A DNA stretch of 64,000 bases from Pegoplata infirma (taxonomy: Eukaryota > Arthropoda > Insecta > Diptera > Anthomyiidae): the NCBI GenBank assembly GCA_963921195.1, contig OY992536.1, forward strand, positions 230,552,023 to 230,616,022. The letters are read 5' to 3'. The notes beneath the pieces were generated by a model, which searched no databases, was not told the origin of the DNA, and saw only the letters and a list, made by a program, of their open reading frames with translations. Each line of letters begins with the position of its first letter. The stretch's first letter is position 1. This document shows, piece by piece, positions 42,661 through 55,065 of the stretch. Position numbers and translations under genes: made by a program.

Positions 42661-44769
42661 TATTTGTTTTGTAAATTTAAAGGTTTTTTTTGCATTGGTG
42701 CATCTTATTTTTCCGTCTTCTCGGCAGAATCTGAAATATTTTTTTTTTCACTTGAACAATTTTAACAAACTTTTAAGAGTATAACACTGCACTTTTTATT
42801 TATTTTTTTTTGATATTTAGTTTTTCTTAAGTAGAACATATGAGAATTTCGGAGGAGGCTATATAAGAAATTTCTTACATTTTCAGGAAAACTTTGTTGA
42901 ATTTATAATTATTTTCGCAAGTATTAAAAAAATGGATATTGTGGGTTGGATGTTTAAGTACCCGTTAAAATAAGAAAATCTTAATTTTTCATAATTGCCA
43001 GCTTTTTATTGACATTTTATTTTAGTTGCCAGATTTTTTTAAAAAAAAGTAATATTAAAAAAAAAAATGGTAAAAAAAACTAGCACAATAGTATAAAACA
43101 CATAAAAATTTTCGTATTTTACTTATAGCAAGTTAACAAAGGGTATAAAAAAATTTTTGTGTCCGGGACTTTTTTTAAAATTTTTCTTTCACAAAATTTT
43201 TTATTGATAAAAAATGATTTTTAACATTTTTTGTTTAAAATCTGACAACGCCAAAAAATAAAATGAGAGAAAAAATGAGAGAGATAAAAAACGCCACGAA
43301 AATAGAAAAGAATCTATTTCGGCGGAAAAACGCTGCGGAATTTTAATTTCATACAAAGTGTATGGGGAGTGTTGCTGAAAAAGAGGATATTCGGTTGAAA
43401 TTGGTTTTAGTTAAATAATGTTTAACTAAACTACCATCTAAACTAAGTTTAATCCACATGTCAAAAACTCGGCCTAAGTGGATGGTTTAAAAAACACTTT
43501 AACGTAATCGTTGTTGTGAATTCATATTTCAATATTACCCTATATAATTAAAATTGTAAAAATCTTATAATTACAATAAATTTTTATTGCTAAATGTTGT
43601 GTTAATTATTCTTTGGCTTTGGGAATTAATATTTTAATTGACAATAACTATTTTTATAATCCCAAGATATTAATACTTTAATGACATCAGTTTCGCCTTT
43701 TTTTTATTATTCTATCATTATGTTAATTTGTTTGTATTGTTTAAAATGAAACAATAAATAAAGAAAACCTTGAATAATCTAGTACTCATTTAAATAAATT
43801 AATATTGAGGAAAAGTAATGACTTATTTTAAGAAAAACAGTAACAAAATTTTGAGAACAATGTGTACAAATAAATTGTATACTTTACAAATTGAGTTTTT
43901 TTTAATCTTTTCTTGTCATTGAAATACATAAATTAATTGATATAAAACAGAAGCGCCCATAAGTGTTCTGTAAAGCTCTTAAAAAATTGTTTACAAAATT
44001 TTAAGTTCGTTTAAATTGTTGCTTCTTTCAATAAGAAAAGCAGACAAAATATATACTAGATTTACATTAGAGTGGCACTTAATATTTATTGAATTTAAAA
44101 AAATTATAAAAAAACATGCACCAAAATTGCTATAAAGAAATTACAATGATTTCAGTTAAAAAAATCACATAACAAAAATATTAAATTTGTATTGCTTTTG
44201 TATTGTTTAAATAATTACTTTTTTATTTTTTTTTTTAGGTAAGTTTATGGAATATTTAGTTAAGGCCAGTATTGTAAGTACACTTTTAATATGCTTTACC
44301 ACAGAGAGAATTGAAAACGAATTTCAATCACGAAATACTCGGTTTAAATCAGTTTTTTTTATTGAAATTCCTTCGTTGAAGAAAATTATTATATTGAATT
44401 GATTATTTTTTAAATCAAAAATATTTCGATTTTGATCACAATTTGATTTATTTAAAATCCAGCTTGTGACAAAATTCTGAAAAAATGCTTATTTTTTAAT
44501 TTCCAATGTTCAAGTTCGCGGTCACCTATTTCAGGCGTGGATCCAGATCTTAGCTTTAGCGGATTTGCATCATTATTAAAGAATTGTTAGTGTGTTTTTT
44601 TTATAGAAACATTTCTTAATTTGAGACATTCATTTCTATAGAAATAGTTTTGAACTTAGCAAAAATTTTGAAATTTTTAAAAAGTCTCCACAAAAAATGG
44701 CTCAGGATTTTTAAAATTTTTCTAAAAATTATAGACATTTATAGTATTCCCATGCTGACTAATTAAAAA
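42661..44769. other. Non-coding stretch
   Basis: AT-rich. 43255-43500 has somewhat higher complexity (GAAAATAGAAAAGAATC, GGCGGAAAAACGCTGCGG, AGTGGATGGTTTAAAAAAC). The word TTAGAGTGGCACTTAATA at 44069 resembles an element end. No gene is seen. Confidence 0.45.
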
Positions 44770-45290
44770 AAAAAAAAAAACTGAGACATTTTTCAAATAG
44801 AAAAATTTCGGATTCTAAGACACTTCTTAAAAAGAAAAAAAAAATCAGATTCTAACTATTTTTCCTATAGAAAAAGTTTTAGATTCTTACATATCTCAGA
44901 TTCTGAGATATTTTTTCTTGAGAAAAAAATCTCAGATTCTGACACATTTTTATTTTTTTTTTGTAGAAAAAGTCTCAGATTCTTTGATTTTTTTTTTATA
45001 GAAAAAGTCTCAGATTCTTAATCATTTTTTCTATAGCAAAAGATAGATTCTGAGATATTTTTTCTATAGAAAAAGTTTTAGAATCTAACACATTTTTCAT
45101 ACTGAAAAACAAAATACAAATTTCTGAATATCTATAGAAAAAGTTTTATATTCTAATTCTGAGACGGTTTTTCTATAGTATAGGTATCTATCTGTTGCTG
45201 AAACATTTTTCCAACATAAAAAGTCCTAGATTTTGAGTCTCAGATTCTAAGACAATTTTTCTATAGAAAAAGTCTTAGATTCTGACGTTT
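44770..45290. repeat. Degenerate satellite of TTTCTATAGAAAAAGTCTCAG units
   Basis: About a dozen irregular units, mostly 35-45 bases, combine TTTCTATAGAAAAAGT with CTCAGATTCTGAGACA. Each contains short palindromes (CTATAG, AGATTCT/AGAATCT). Unit boundaries are blurred by substitutions and A/T runs. There is no coding potential. Confidence 0.7.
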
Positions 45291-45293
45291 TTT

Positions 45294-45829
45294 TATACCC
45301 TCCAACCACAGTATGGGAGTATACTCACTTTGTCATTCCGTTTGTAACGCATCGAAATATCGGTCGGGGACCCCATAAAGTATATATTATTGATCCATGA
45401 TCGATTCTAAGACATTCTGTGAATGTCCGTCCGTCCGTCCGTCCGTCTGTCGGTCCGTCCGTCTGTCTGCAGTCCAAAATAAAACAGCTAGACTCCTTAA
45501 GTTTGGCACAAATATGTCTCATGATCATAGACAGGTTAAGTTCGTGAATGGGCAAAATCGGGCAAGGGGGAAAAAGTTCCCCCTTGAAGAACTGAACAAA
45601 CCACTGAAAAAATACACTTTTCTTACATGTTTTTTTGTATTTTTGTTAAATAAATGAAACATTTAGTATATTTATCGCGATGGGAAGATGCTCTCAAAGT
45701 TCCCCACTGACCCCGATCACCCCCCCCCCCCCCCCAAAAAAAACGTCCCTGACAACTTTTTTTAAATTTTTTTTTACATTTTGGAGGGTATAAAAGATTC
45801 GGCACAGCCGAATTTAACACTTTCACTTG
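45294..45829 (+). mobile_element. DINE-1-like element
   Basis: TATACCCTCCAACCACAGTA start, GGGGACCCCATAAAGTATAT, GTCCGTCCGTCCGTCCGTCT, GGGCAAAATCGGGCAAGG, GTTCCCCCTTGAAG, and a C run at 45721-45736. It ends GGAGGGTATAAAAGATTCGG, hairpin partner, TTCACTTG. It is compact and uninterrupted. Confidence 0.78.
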
Positions 45830-46193
45830 TTTTAATATAAAAAAATTAAATTGTGATACATTTTTTTAGACTTTGAGAAATTTTTATGGAAACATATACG
45901 AGGATATATGGCTACATATATGAAGACCATATATGAACCATATATGGACACATATGAGGCATTCCACAGCAAATGTCCAGCGAAAAAAACATGTGTACCG
46001 TAAAAAAAAAAATGCGTTTTTGGTTTTTAAATTTTTCAAAAACTGGGCTTAGGAGGCGTGGTCAAACATTGAAAAATTGTTAAATTTGTTTCGAGTTGCC
46101 TTGTTTAAATATTTATCAAATTGAAACGGAATGCACCACAATCTCAAAAACTTACATTCTTGTATAGTTTTGTATGGGCTATCGATTAAATTT

Positions 46194-46993
46194 TTTATAC
46201 CCTACACCACTATGTGGTACAGGGTATATTGAGTTTGTGCTGATGTTTGTAACTACCCGAAATATTGGTCCTAGACATACTTTCAAGTATACCGATCGAC
46301 TCAGAATTAATTTTTGAGTCGATTTAGCGATGTCCGTCCGTCCGTCTGTCCATCTATCGGTTTAAGCACGATACAGGTCGCAATTTTCAGTCAATTGACT
46401 TGAAATTTGAAACTTAAGCATCTTTTGGACCAAGGACAAAGCCTATTGAAATTGGAGAACATCGGTCCATGTTAAGACCTAGCCCCCATACAAACGGTCC
46501 TTTGGATTCGGCTTAATGACTCTAATGACCGTATTATAATAGATTTCGCTTTGAAATTTAATCAAATTTTGTATGCATGAAACATCATTCCAAATTTCAA
46601 AGGAATCGGATCAGTCCTTCTGGTAGTCCCCACACAAGTCGCCCTCCCGATATTCACATAATTCCCTCAAAATTCATTAAAAATTAAAATATTTGATAAA
46701 AATTTAGTTTTTAGGTGTTAAACGTGTACAAATCGGAATATAATTGGACCATTTTTGGACTAAGTCCCCCTCATACAAATTTCGACCGATATATAGTTAA
46801 ATGGGTATACTGACAAAAAAAATAATCCAATTCCACAAAAATTTGATCTGTGTGTGTTTTCTACACTAAATAAAGATCTAACAAAAGACAGATCCAATCG
46901 GTCCATGTTTGGACCTGGGACCCATTTTCCGGAAAACACTGGTGTAGGGTATCATATGGTCGGGCTTGACCGACTAAAACTTTCTTACTTGTT
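46194..46993 (+). mobile_element. DINE-1-like element, second subfamily
   Basis: TATACCCTACACCACTATGT start, GGTACAGGGTATATTGAGTT, CGATTTAGCGATGTCCGTCC, GATACAGGTCGCAATTTTCA. It ends GGTGTAGGGTATCATATGGT, CGGGCTTGACCG hairpin, AAAACTTTCTTACTTG. It is closer to the classic Drosophila layout than the CTCC-type copies. It lies inside the foldback at 45951. A related internal fragment lies at 51384-52110. Confidence 0.75.
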
Positions 46994-47069
46994 TTTTTTT
47001 TTTTTAATTTTCAGAACCCGTTCTGAAATTTTCCATATTTTGTATATCCACACACAAAAATTCAGACAT

Positions 47070-47710
47070 CCCAGCAAAACTTAGATTACCAAATAAGGTA
47101 TAAAATAAGGCATAGGATCTCTTATTTTATACATTGCAGCATTGATGATTTTAACAGGCGATGAGACTCAAAGTAATGCATATACATTATCACAAAGAAT
47201 ACCAGTAAGGTATAAAATAAGTCATAAATTTATAACGAAGAATACGAGTAAGGTATAAAATATAGCATACCAGAACATAATATATAAGGTGTTACGAGTA
47301 GTGAAAACGTAATTTTGTACTAAATTTACTCACGTGATTGTAAGCGAGATAAAATATACTCCTGAGTGAGTGTGTGTCATAAAATTTTTTTTATTTTTTA
47401 TGTTATTGTAATGCATTATGCATCCAATTATAAATAATGCATTATTTCAAACTTTGAAATAATACATAATGTAACCAAATATAAGTCATCCATGATTTAA
47501 TGTTTAGAAATAATAAATATGAAACACATTTTTTCCAATAATCATGCATTACGTAGCAAATTATTAGTAATGCATTATTTTTTACTTTAAAATAATACGT
47601 TGTGGAACAAATGTTTGGTAAGACATCATAAAATAATGCTACAAATAAGTTATATACATTACCTGGTAATGTGTTATATAATCACCACCCATTACCAAAG
47701 TTTTGCTGGG
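47070..47710. mobile_element. CCCAGCAAA-type MITE, 641 bases
   Basis: CCCAGCAAAACTTAGATTAC and AAAGTTTTGCTGGG ends, flanked by AT on both sides (47068-47069 and 47711-47712). The sequence is nearly the same as 37589-38321 apart from deletions, which suggests recent spread. It is inserted within the foldback arm after CAGACAT. Confidence 0.75.
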
Positions 47711-48268
47711 ATGTTTTTTTTTTTGTTTTTTTCTCGAGAAAATCGCATTTAAATATTAAATTTCATAACAATTTTGTAATTTGCTTATATTTTCTTGTTT
47801 CAACGTAGCGAATGAGTACTAAAGATTTTCATAAATATTACTCATGAAAAACGAAAAACACATGTCTGAATTTTTTTGTGTGGATCGACAAACATCTAAA
47901 CTTAAAAAAAATTAAATAACAAAAATGGCAGGATTTTTGATAAACTGAGTTTTTTAAAAAATGGAAAATTCTAGAACGGGTTCTGAAAGTTTTCCGAAAA
48001 AAAAATCATATGATAGCCCATACAAAACTATACAAGAATGTAAATTTTTGAGATTGTGGTGCATTCCGTTTTAATTCGATAAAGATGTCAACAAGGTAAC
48101 TCGGCACAAATTTGACCATTTTCCCAATATTTGACAACGCCTCCTAAGCCCAGTTTTTGAAAAATTGAAAAACCAAAAAACGCAATTTTCTTAGTTACAT
48201 ATATTCAGAAATTCACGGGACACATGTTTTTTTGTAGCAGGACATTTCGTATGGAAAGCCTTATATGT

Positions 48269-49000
48269 ACATTAGAGTGCCCAGAAATTTTTTTTTGTCC
48301 TAACCCCCTAAATTTGTCACTTTTAATAAAATAAAATTCTTTTTTTTGTGATTTTTAAAATAATATCTTAAGCAACCTTTTTTACGAAAATCTACGAATT
48401 TAAGATATTTAAATTCTTGAAATTGTGTAAATGTTTTAAGTTTGTGAAATAAAAACATTTCATCAAAAAGGAGACTTACGCTAATAATATGTATCGCCCA
48501 TTCTATTAGATATGGCCCATTCCATGAGATAAGTATATCACATTATTTAAGAAATTACACATAATGCCATGAAAAATTTCATGGAAACCCCCTTAGGAAG
48601 TGATGATATTTGTTAGTATGTTCAAAAAAGTTTTGGGGGGTAAAAGTTACGAGGGTCGGTCTTACTTTTTGCGCCTAGGAGACTCTATGAGACTCTATGA
48701 GGACGGTAGGAGCAGAGTTAATAAAAAAAGTTGACTGAATTATTGCCAAAAAAATCACATTATCAGATTTTGAGTAATTGTTGTTATAGATAAGATTCGA
48801 TAACTTTTTTTCCTTTAAATTTTTTTTTGATTCTTAAAACGTTTTTTCTTTACAAAATGTTCAAGACAATGAGACATTTTAAAAGCAAAGGTGGTATGCA
48901 AGTTGACTGATTGTGAGTACAAGAAAGCTGTTTACGATTTTTTTAAACTTCTTTGAAAACTTTTTTACAACTTGTCCATAATTTCCCGCCCGCAGTTTAA
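48269..49000. other. Non-coding stretch
   Basis: TTAGAGTGCCCAGAAATTTT at 48271 resembles a decayed TTAGGGTGG-type end. The word GAGACTCTATGA is repeated in tandem at 48677-48700. No gene is seen. Confidence 0.4.
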
Positions 49001-49014
49001 ATTTAAAAATTTAC

Positions 49015-49896
49015 AAATTCTGATTAATTTTTATTAATAAATAAAAATTGTTTTATTCGACCTTTAAAATATTATATTTTGTGAGGATGTTTATTCTGGC
49101 TCGAGGTCATTATTTTCTTTACTAATTAAAACCATGATATTCTCATAGTATAATTTTCAAGAAAATTATTTTTTGTTTTAAATTTATTTATGTTGGTCAT
49201 TTTTGCAAGACTTAATCGACACGTGTTTCGGAATTTGTCAAGATTCCATTGTCAAGATTATTTAGCAAAAATAGAAACGATATACTACAAAGTAGCAAAC
49301 GAGTCTAATGACAAATCGTTTTTGCACAAACTAAAACATTAATACATATTCGACTCTATCCACAATGTGAATTAGAAAGACGAAGAAATTGTACTATGCT
49401 AGTAAGTAACAATTGTCAATAACCAACAAAAATATTTAAAACATTTTACATACGATAGTCCATTGGACTACAACAATATGTTTTTTGTTGCTGTGAATGA
49501 AATTATACCATTATTAGGGCTATTCATCACTATGGCGTGCCAACCATTATGTTGAAATTCTGATTAATTTTTATTAATAAATAAAAATTGTTTTATTCGA
49601 CCTTTAAAATATTATATTTTGTGAGGATGTTTATTCTGGCTCGAGGTCATTATTTTCTTTACTAATTAAAACCATGATATTCTCATAGTATAATTTTCAA
49701 GAAAATTATTTTTTGTTTTAAATTTATTTATGTTGGTCATTTTTGCAAGACGTGTCGATTAAGTCTTGCAAAAATGACCAACATAAATAAATTTAAAACA
49801 AAAAATAATTTTCTTGAAAATTATACTATGAGAATATCATGGTTTTAATTAGTAAAGAAAATAATGACCTCGAGCCAGAATAAACATCCTCACAAA
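49015..49896. mobile_element. Penelope-like insertion with direct and inverted terminal repeats
   Basis: A terminal repeat of 197 bases occurs at 49015-49211 and, identical as far as I can read, at 49555-49751. A third copy follows inverted at 49752-49896, which also includes the complement of TTAATCGACAC. The whole is flanked by a 14-base duplication ATTTAAAAATTTAC (49001-49014 and 49897-49910). Combined direct and inverted repeats with a long target duplication fit Penelope-like retroelements. Just inside the first repeat lies CGACACGTGTTTCGGAATTT, whose complement (CCGAAACACGTGTCG) resembles the 3' core of hammerhead motifs in that group. No reverse transcriptase is present. Confidence 0.58.
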
Positions 49897-49910
49897 ATTT
49901 AAAAATTTAC

Positions 49911-50499
49911 TTTATGTAACATACCATTAAATACAAACATAAATATATTACAATTTTAATATCTACAAAATTTTGTGGTTTTTTGGCTTAAAAACATGAT
50001 GGTATGTAAAAACTCAACTTTCATTTTCAAAAAGAACATTACAGCCTTAATACACAATTTTACAATAAATTAACAGAAAAAGGCAAAAAAAAAACTAAAT
50101 GCTCCATTATAAACCACGTTTTTATATTCCATCTTTTGTGAATATTTAAACAAAAACAAATAAAAACCTAAAGAGAATACACAACTTATCCAAACGTGAA
50201 ACTATTTTTCCGCTTATTATGACAACAATTGGTAACAACAACATCATTATCATCAACAACATCAACAACAACGCCATTATGAACATTATCATCGTCAGCA
50301 GGAATATCATTATTAACAATAAACATTTTATCCTCTGTATAGGAGTAGAGTGAAAATATATAAATATATCAGATATGATAATGTAAAAAAAATGTTATCA
50401 ACAATATAAAAAAGCACAATTTTCTGAACAAATTCAGAAAATTTCGCAATCAAATCAAATCAAAATACATGAATAAGATAGATTTTGACCACCTGATTG
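49911..50499. other. Non-coding stretch with AAC/ATC words
   Basis: 50220-50310 is rich in AACAACAACATCATTATC and ATCAACAACATCAACAAC, a low-complexity trinucleotide run. It gives a 44-codon frame that I do not consider a gene. The rest is AT-rich. Confidence 0.5.
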
Positions 50500-50501
50500 T
50501 A

Positions 50502-51381
50502 CACTCAAAAAAAAAAACTGTAATGTTAGCAAAAAAAGCTTGTAAACCTACAAGAAAATTTGCTTATTCTGAACCCACAATTTTTTTGCTAAAGTTAGCA
50601 AAAATGTTTTGCCAATAATTAATTAACTGAATTTTTTTTTTTGAACTTAGTTCATACACATTTGAGGACCCCATTGGGTTCGGACCCAATAGGTCCAGAC
50701 CCCGATGGGCCTAGACCTAGTTGGGTTCCTTAAAAATCGTCATAGTTTTTGATCCAAAATTTGTGTCCGTTTCGCTCTACCTTGCTTAGTTTTTGAGATA
50801 CGTGATTTTAGGGGACCACTGGGGTCTTGAGAATTAAAAAACTCGATAACTTCAAAAATATTACTCGGAGAGCATTTGGTTAGTTTGCGGTCTTGGTCTA
50901 CGTGTTGAAGGCTACAAAAATTCTTTTGGACTTTTTGTTGTGTCGGCAATATTTACCGAGATATGAGCATTTTAAAATTTTCAGCAATGCAAACTTTTTT
51001 GGATCCAAAGTTAGGACCCATTAGGGTCCACACATGTGAAGAGGACCGTCGATACTATGGAGAGCTCGAGAACCAAAAATGACCTCCAATTTTCTCTATC
51101 TGGCTTAGTTTCCGAGATAGCGCCATTTTAAGTTTTCTGAAAATAAAAAAAATTTACCATTTATTTTTGCTAATATTAGCAAAAAAGCTTGTAAAAATTT
51201 GCAATTTTAAATTTAGCAAAAAAAATTAGTTCAAATTTTGTTTAAAATTGCTAATGCGCTAAATGAAGTTTACAAGATATTTTTGCTAACATGCTAATCT
51301 CAACTAAAAATTTGCTAAAAGTTAGCTAACCAGCATTAGCAAAAAAAAATTAGTAAATCTACTAATGTATTATTTTGAGTG
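50502..51381. mobile_element. CACTCAAAAAA-type TIR element, 880 bases, nested core
   Basis: CACTCAAAAAAAAAAACTGT start and ATTATTTTGAGTG end with TA on both sides (50500-50501 and 51382-51383). The arms contain GCTAAAGTTAGCAAAAA words. The core 50650-51130 is different and GC-richer (GACCCCATTGGGTTCGGACC, GGGCCTAGACCTAGTTGGG, TTAGGACCCATTAGGGTCC). It looks like a separate insertion. Confidence 0.62.
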
Positions 51382-51383
51382 TA

Positions 51384-52110
51384 TACTAGAGGTGTTCTTG
51401 AAATCGAAATACAAACCACCCTCCCGATATTCACATAAATCTCTTAAAATTCACGAACGGAGAAAATATTTTAATAATTTTTTGTTTGTAGGTGTTAAAG
51501 GTCTTAAAGGTGTTGTATGGCATAGATGGGCATTTTTCATTACCATTGAAATTTAATTACCATTGGTTGATATCAATGGTAATGAAAAAAATTTCATTAC
51601 CATTTAATGGTAATTAAATTTTTTTAATTGAAAAAATAATTACCAATTGTAATGAAATGCACCAATTGTTGAAAAATAGCAATTATAATTGGTTTCAAAA
51701 CCATTGGTTTACACATTTTTGTCTTTTTGAAAAGTTATAAATTTAAACATCAAAGTATGTTTTTTTTTTAATATAAATAAAGACAAAAATCTAAACGCAA
51801 ATAAAAAACTTCAAATATTGTGTTATACAAAAGGCAAACGTGCGTTTGGTTCATAAAATGTGAAAAATTGAACTACAAAAGAACAAAAAACAGCAGATAT
51901 TTTCAAATATTAACGATTTTGAAAATATTGTGACGACTTTTACTAATGGTAATTATTTTTTTTCATTGATGCCATACCAATGGTAATTTCATTACCATTG
52001 ACATCAATTAAATGGTAATTAAACCATCAATTAATTGGTCCCATTAATTAATTGGTCCCATCTATGTTGTATGGTAACCATATCAAATCTGATTACACTA
52101 GTTTACAAAT
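51384..52110 (+). mobile_element. DINE-1-like internal fragment, split by a hAT-like element
   Basis: CACCCTCCCGATATTCACAT through GTTTGTAGGTGTTAAAGG matches 46637-46725. After the insertion at 51521-52066 it resumes GGTAACCATATCAAATCTGA. Neither element end is present. Confidence 0.5.
51521..52066. mobile_element. hAT-like MITE with ATTACCATTG repeats
   Basis: The ends are CATAGATGGG and CCCATCTATG, flanked by a perfect 8-base duplication TTGTATGG (51513-51520 and 52067-52074). Subterminal DNA on both sides is packed with TTACCATT and AATGGTAAT words. An 8-base duplication fits hAT; P-type elements also make 8 bases, so hAT is preferred rather than certain. Confidence 0.7.
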
Positions 52111-54534
52111 TAAAAAAAAATATGTGCGATCCACAACATTTTGCATACATTTTCCACGTAAAATCTTATGTTGTGTCCAAAAATATACATTTCTTGACAA
52201 ATTGCCAACATTTTAAATTTTCATCTTTTTAAAAAATTTGTTTTACTTAATTTAAAATATCTCCAAAATAAATTAATGGATTTCATTGTTGATGGTTTTA
52301 AATTAGAGGTAATTTAATGATCAATTAACCCTAAATACAACATTTTTAATCTGATTATCGACTTAGAAGCTAAAATCGATGTATCAACAATTTTGCTTTA
52401 ATTTTATGTCTATGTGAATTTTGTTTAAGAAAATTTACATTTTGCAAATTTCCGTACACTCTATTGCAAATTCCCGCATATTTTAAGGCAACAAAACCAA
52501 GCAGTGACAACTACTGTGACAAAAAAAAAAAATACACACACAACAATTATGAATGGTAAAGTCTTAAATATACGACATGTATACGAGCATGTAAATATGT
52601 AAAGGAGCAACAAATATAAGAAAAATACACAAAAAGCCCTTATACGCGTCATTGTGTCTAACAGTTAACATGTTTGGTACACACAGAGCTTTTGAAGAAT
52701 GCAATCGTTATTTCAGTTCACCAAATTGAATATAAATGATTTTCATTATCTAAATTTGTGAATAGATGAATTTAATTTTCTTGAATCTTTCTCAGCAAAA
52801 TTTTCCGTTCCAAATAATATGTTTCAGAATGCAATATATTACCCTGCAACCGATTCTACTTAAAAATCCAAAATTAATAGTGCTATTCAGAGTCTCACTT
52901 GACAGAGCTAGTTCTGGTGGTAAAAGAGCACTTTCTTAAATTACCTTCCAAACATGTATATTTTTTGATAGAAGTACTCTTTTACTACATTAACAGGACT
53001 GGCAGCAAGACTCTGAATACCTCTAATGATTTTTATTTTCAAAAAAACAATTAGTTTTTTTGAAAAAAATATAATATCAATATTCTATTTTAATATGAAT
53101 CTGTTCCAAAAAATTTTCCTAGATTATTTAAATGAGTTCATTCATTTAAATGTATTGTTACTACATAATTTTTGTACGTATGACAACGTTTTAAAAATGT
53201 AGGCAGATCATACTAAATCTTTGTTTATGTATAAACTTACAAAAAAAATGTATTCAGTATTCATACATTGTTATGTCAACCTGCCTAATTACATACTTAC
53301 ATATGGGATTTTCCATCAAAACTTTGCAAGGTTTTATTTAAGTACATTATTATCTGCTCTTAATTAAAAGGACAAATATGACATTGCAAATATTATGGAG
53401 TATTTAGAACAAAAAAACAAGAAAAAAAAGTTGTTGATGTACTTAAATGATTAACATTTGATAAAGTTTTTCGACATTACAAAAAAAAACTACTCAACAA
53501 ACCTAAAAAAAAATAAAGATTTAAGTCTGCGTTTTCGACATAGCAACTTTGGGCGAAAACACCAAATCTTTAAATTAACGGATTTTGCTGTTTTATCAAA
53601 TTGGATAAAATAACTATTAAATATTTCGTTATATCGATAAGATGTAAACTCGATTTGAGTTTGCTAAAGAGGCTTTTTTACTAACATTTGTGATTGAAAA
53701 CATATAATTACTTACTTTTTTCTCGTTACAATCGGTATTTTTTTTTACAGTTTATCCTTAAAGTCCTTAAAGTGTAAATTTATAGTCCCAGTGACCTGAA
53801 AAATAAATTTTTAAAAATACATTAGACATTTTATTTTTATACAAAAAATTATGGGTGCATAACTGGTTCATTATCGCCCAGCCAAAACCACTGATTCTGA
53901 GAGAGTAAAAAAAGTGTGCTTTTTTATATTTGTAGAAATAATAGACCTGAAAATTTTTAATTTGCTTTTTTGGAACCTCCAGTGGTAATTTTTAAAAATT
54001 CTGATTCTACTTAAGTGGGCAAAAAAGGATAACTCTACTTTTTTGCCTCCTTCGGTACTTTTCTATCTTTAAAAATAATGGTCATACAAATTTGACATTT
54101 GTGAACCATTGAACGAAAAAACAATCTAAAAAGTACCATTTGGAAATTCAAATTATAATGGGTAAAAAGGGTCAGAAAATGTATTTTGGTACCTTTTTTA
54201 TCGTGTAAAGTGAAATGTCGGTTATAGAAACTGGAAATGTCATATGTAGGGCCATTTGGATGGCACGAATAATGACTTTTTCAAATTACGTCGATCACTG
54301 GGCAAATTAGGGATCGTTTTGGCCTAAAAACTTCATGTTTAAATTTTTAGCCAAATCGGACAGTATTAACTCGAGCCGCTGGGTGTTAAAGTTTAGCCCT
54401 AAAATTTGTTTCCCATACAAACCAAACATTTTTTTCGATTTTTATTATTTTTTTATTAAATATATAAATTCACCGAGGCCAGTGGTTTCTTGTAAATAAA
54501 ATCCTCCTTATACCCTCCAAAAATTATGACAGTA
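52111..54534. other. Mostly non-coding DNA with few repeats
   Basis: AT-rich and largely without matches in the window. It includes a small MITE-like unit (52884-53019). 54296-54420 (AATTTTTAGCCAAATCGGAC, AACTCGAGCCGCTGGGTG) is a fragment of the TTAGGGTGG-type family and serves as the empty site for the Transib-like copy 1. No gene is seen. Confidence 0.45.
52884..53019. repeat. Small inverted-repeat unit, 136 bases
   Basis: TATTCAGAGTCT and AGACTCTGAATA are perfect inverted ends. Weaker pairing continues inward (CTTGACAG with CTGGCAG; GGTAAAAGAGCACTT with AGTACTCTTTTACTA). It resembles a MITE. No target duplication is clear. Confidence 0.45.
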
Positions 54535-54990
54535 GATTCCACTACAAAAGACAGTTAAAACTACTACATTTGCTTAGGCGTCCACTACATTTTACCGTAA
54601 AATCAACCAAAAATTGTTGTTGTTTTTAACTATTGATTAACAACTGCAAAAAACTTTAAAAACTACTTCAAATTACAGCTGTTTTTTCTGTAACTCAAAT
54701 TGTTTGAATTTTTTTATTAACAAAAAAAACTTCTAAACGTCAAAAACGGTTAAAATTATTTGGAAATAATTCCATCCGTTTTTCTAAAAATTTCTAGTAA
54801 GTTTTTTATAGACTAAAAACAACTACATAAAACAACTGTTACTACAATGTAGTAATTTTTTGTACTTGTTTTTTAAAACAACTACAAAAAATAGTTGTTT
54901 GAGATTTTTCATAGAAAAACAAATGAAATTGTAGTTAAAAACAACAACTACTACTTACTACATAAATGACCGTTATGTAGTAACTGCAAT
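54535..54990. mobile_element. TAGTTGTTT-type TIR element, diverged
   Basis: Built from AACTACTACATTT, TAGTTGTTTGAGATTTTTC and TTATGTAGTAACTGC words. It is homologous and inverted to 29230-29805. Terminal CACTCA motifs are not preserved. Confidence 0.5.
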
Positions 54991-55065
54991 ACTTTTCTAA
55001 CAATAAGAGTAGATGATCTATGAGATTAAGTTATATTCAATTTTAGATTTGATTATAAAAATTAA

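Larger units (their letters stand above)
45951..48268. mobile_element. Complete CATATGAGGCATTCC foldback carrying two nested insertions
   Basis: CATATGAGGCATTCCAC at the left and GTATGGAAAGCCTTATATG at the right bound arms that pair throughout: GTGTACCGT, GGCGTGGTCAAACATTG, GGAATGCACCACAATCTC, CAGAACCCGTTCTG, ACACAAAAATTCAGA. The centre is near 47827 (ACTCATGAAAAACG region). A DINE-1-like element (46194-46993) and a MITE (47070-47710) are inserted in the left arm. Removing them leaves an element of about 0.9 kb, related to 9455-10113. Confidence 0.68.

Noticed and set aside
50213..50350. 44-codon frame of Asn and Ile starting at ATG
   Set aside because: It is an AAC/ATC trinucleotide run common in fly non-coding DNA, with no flanking gene structure.
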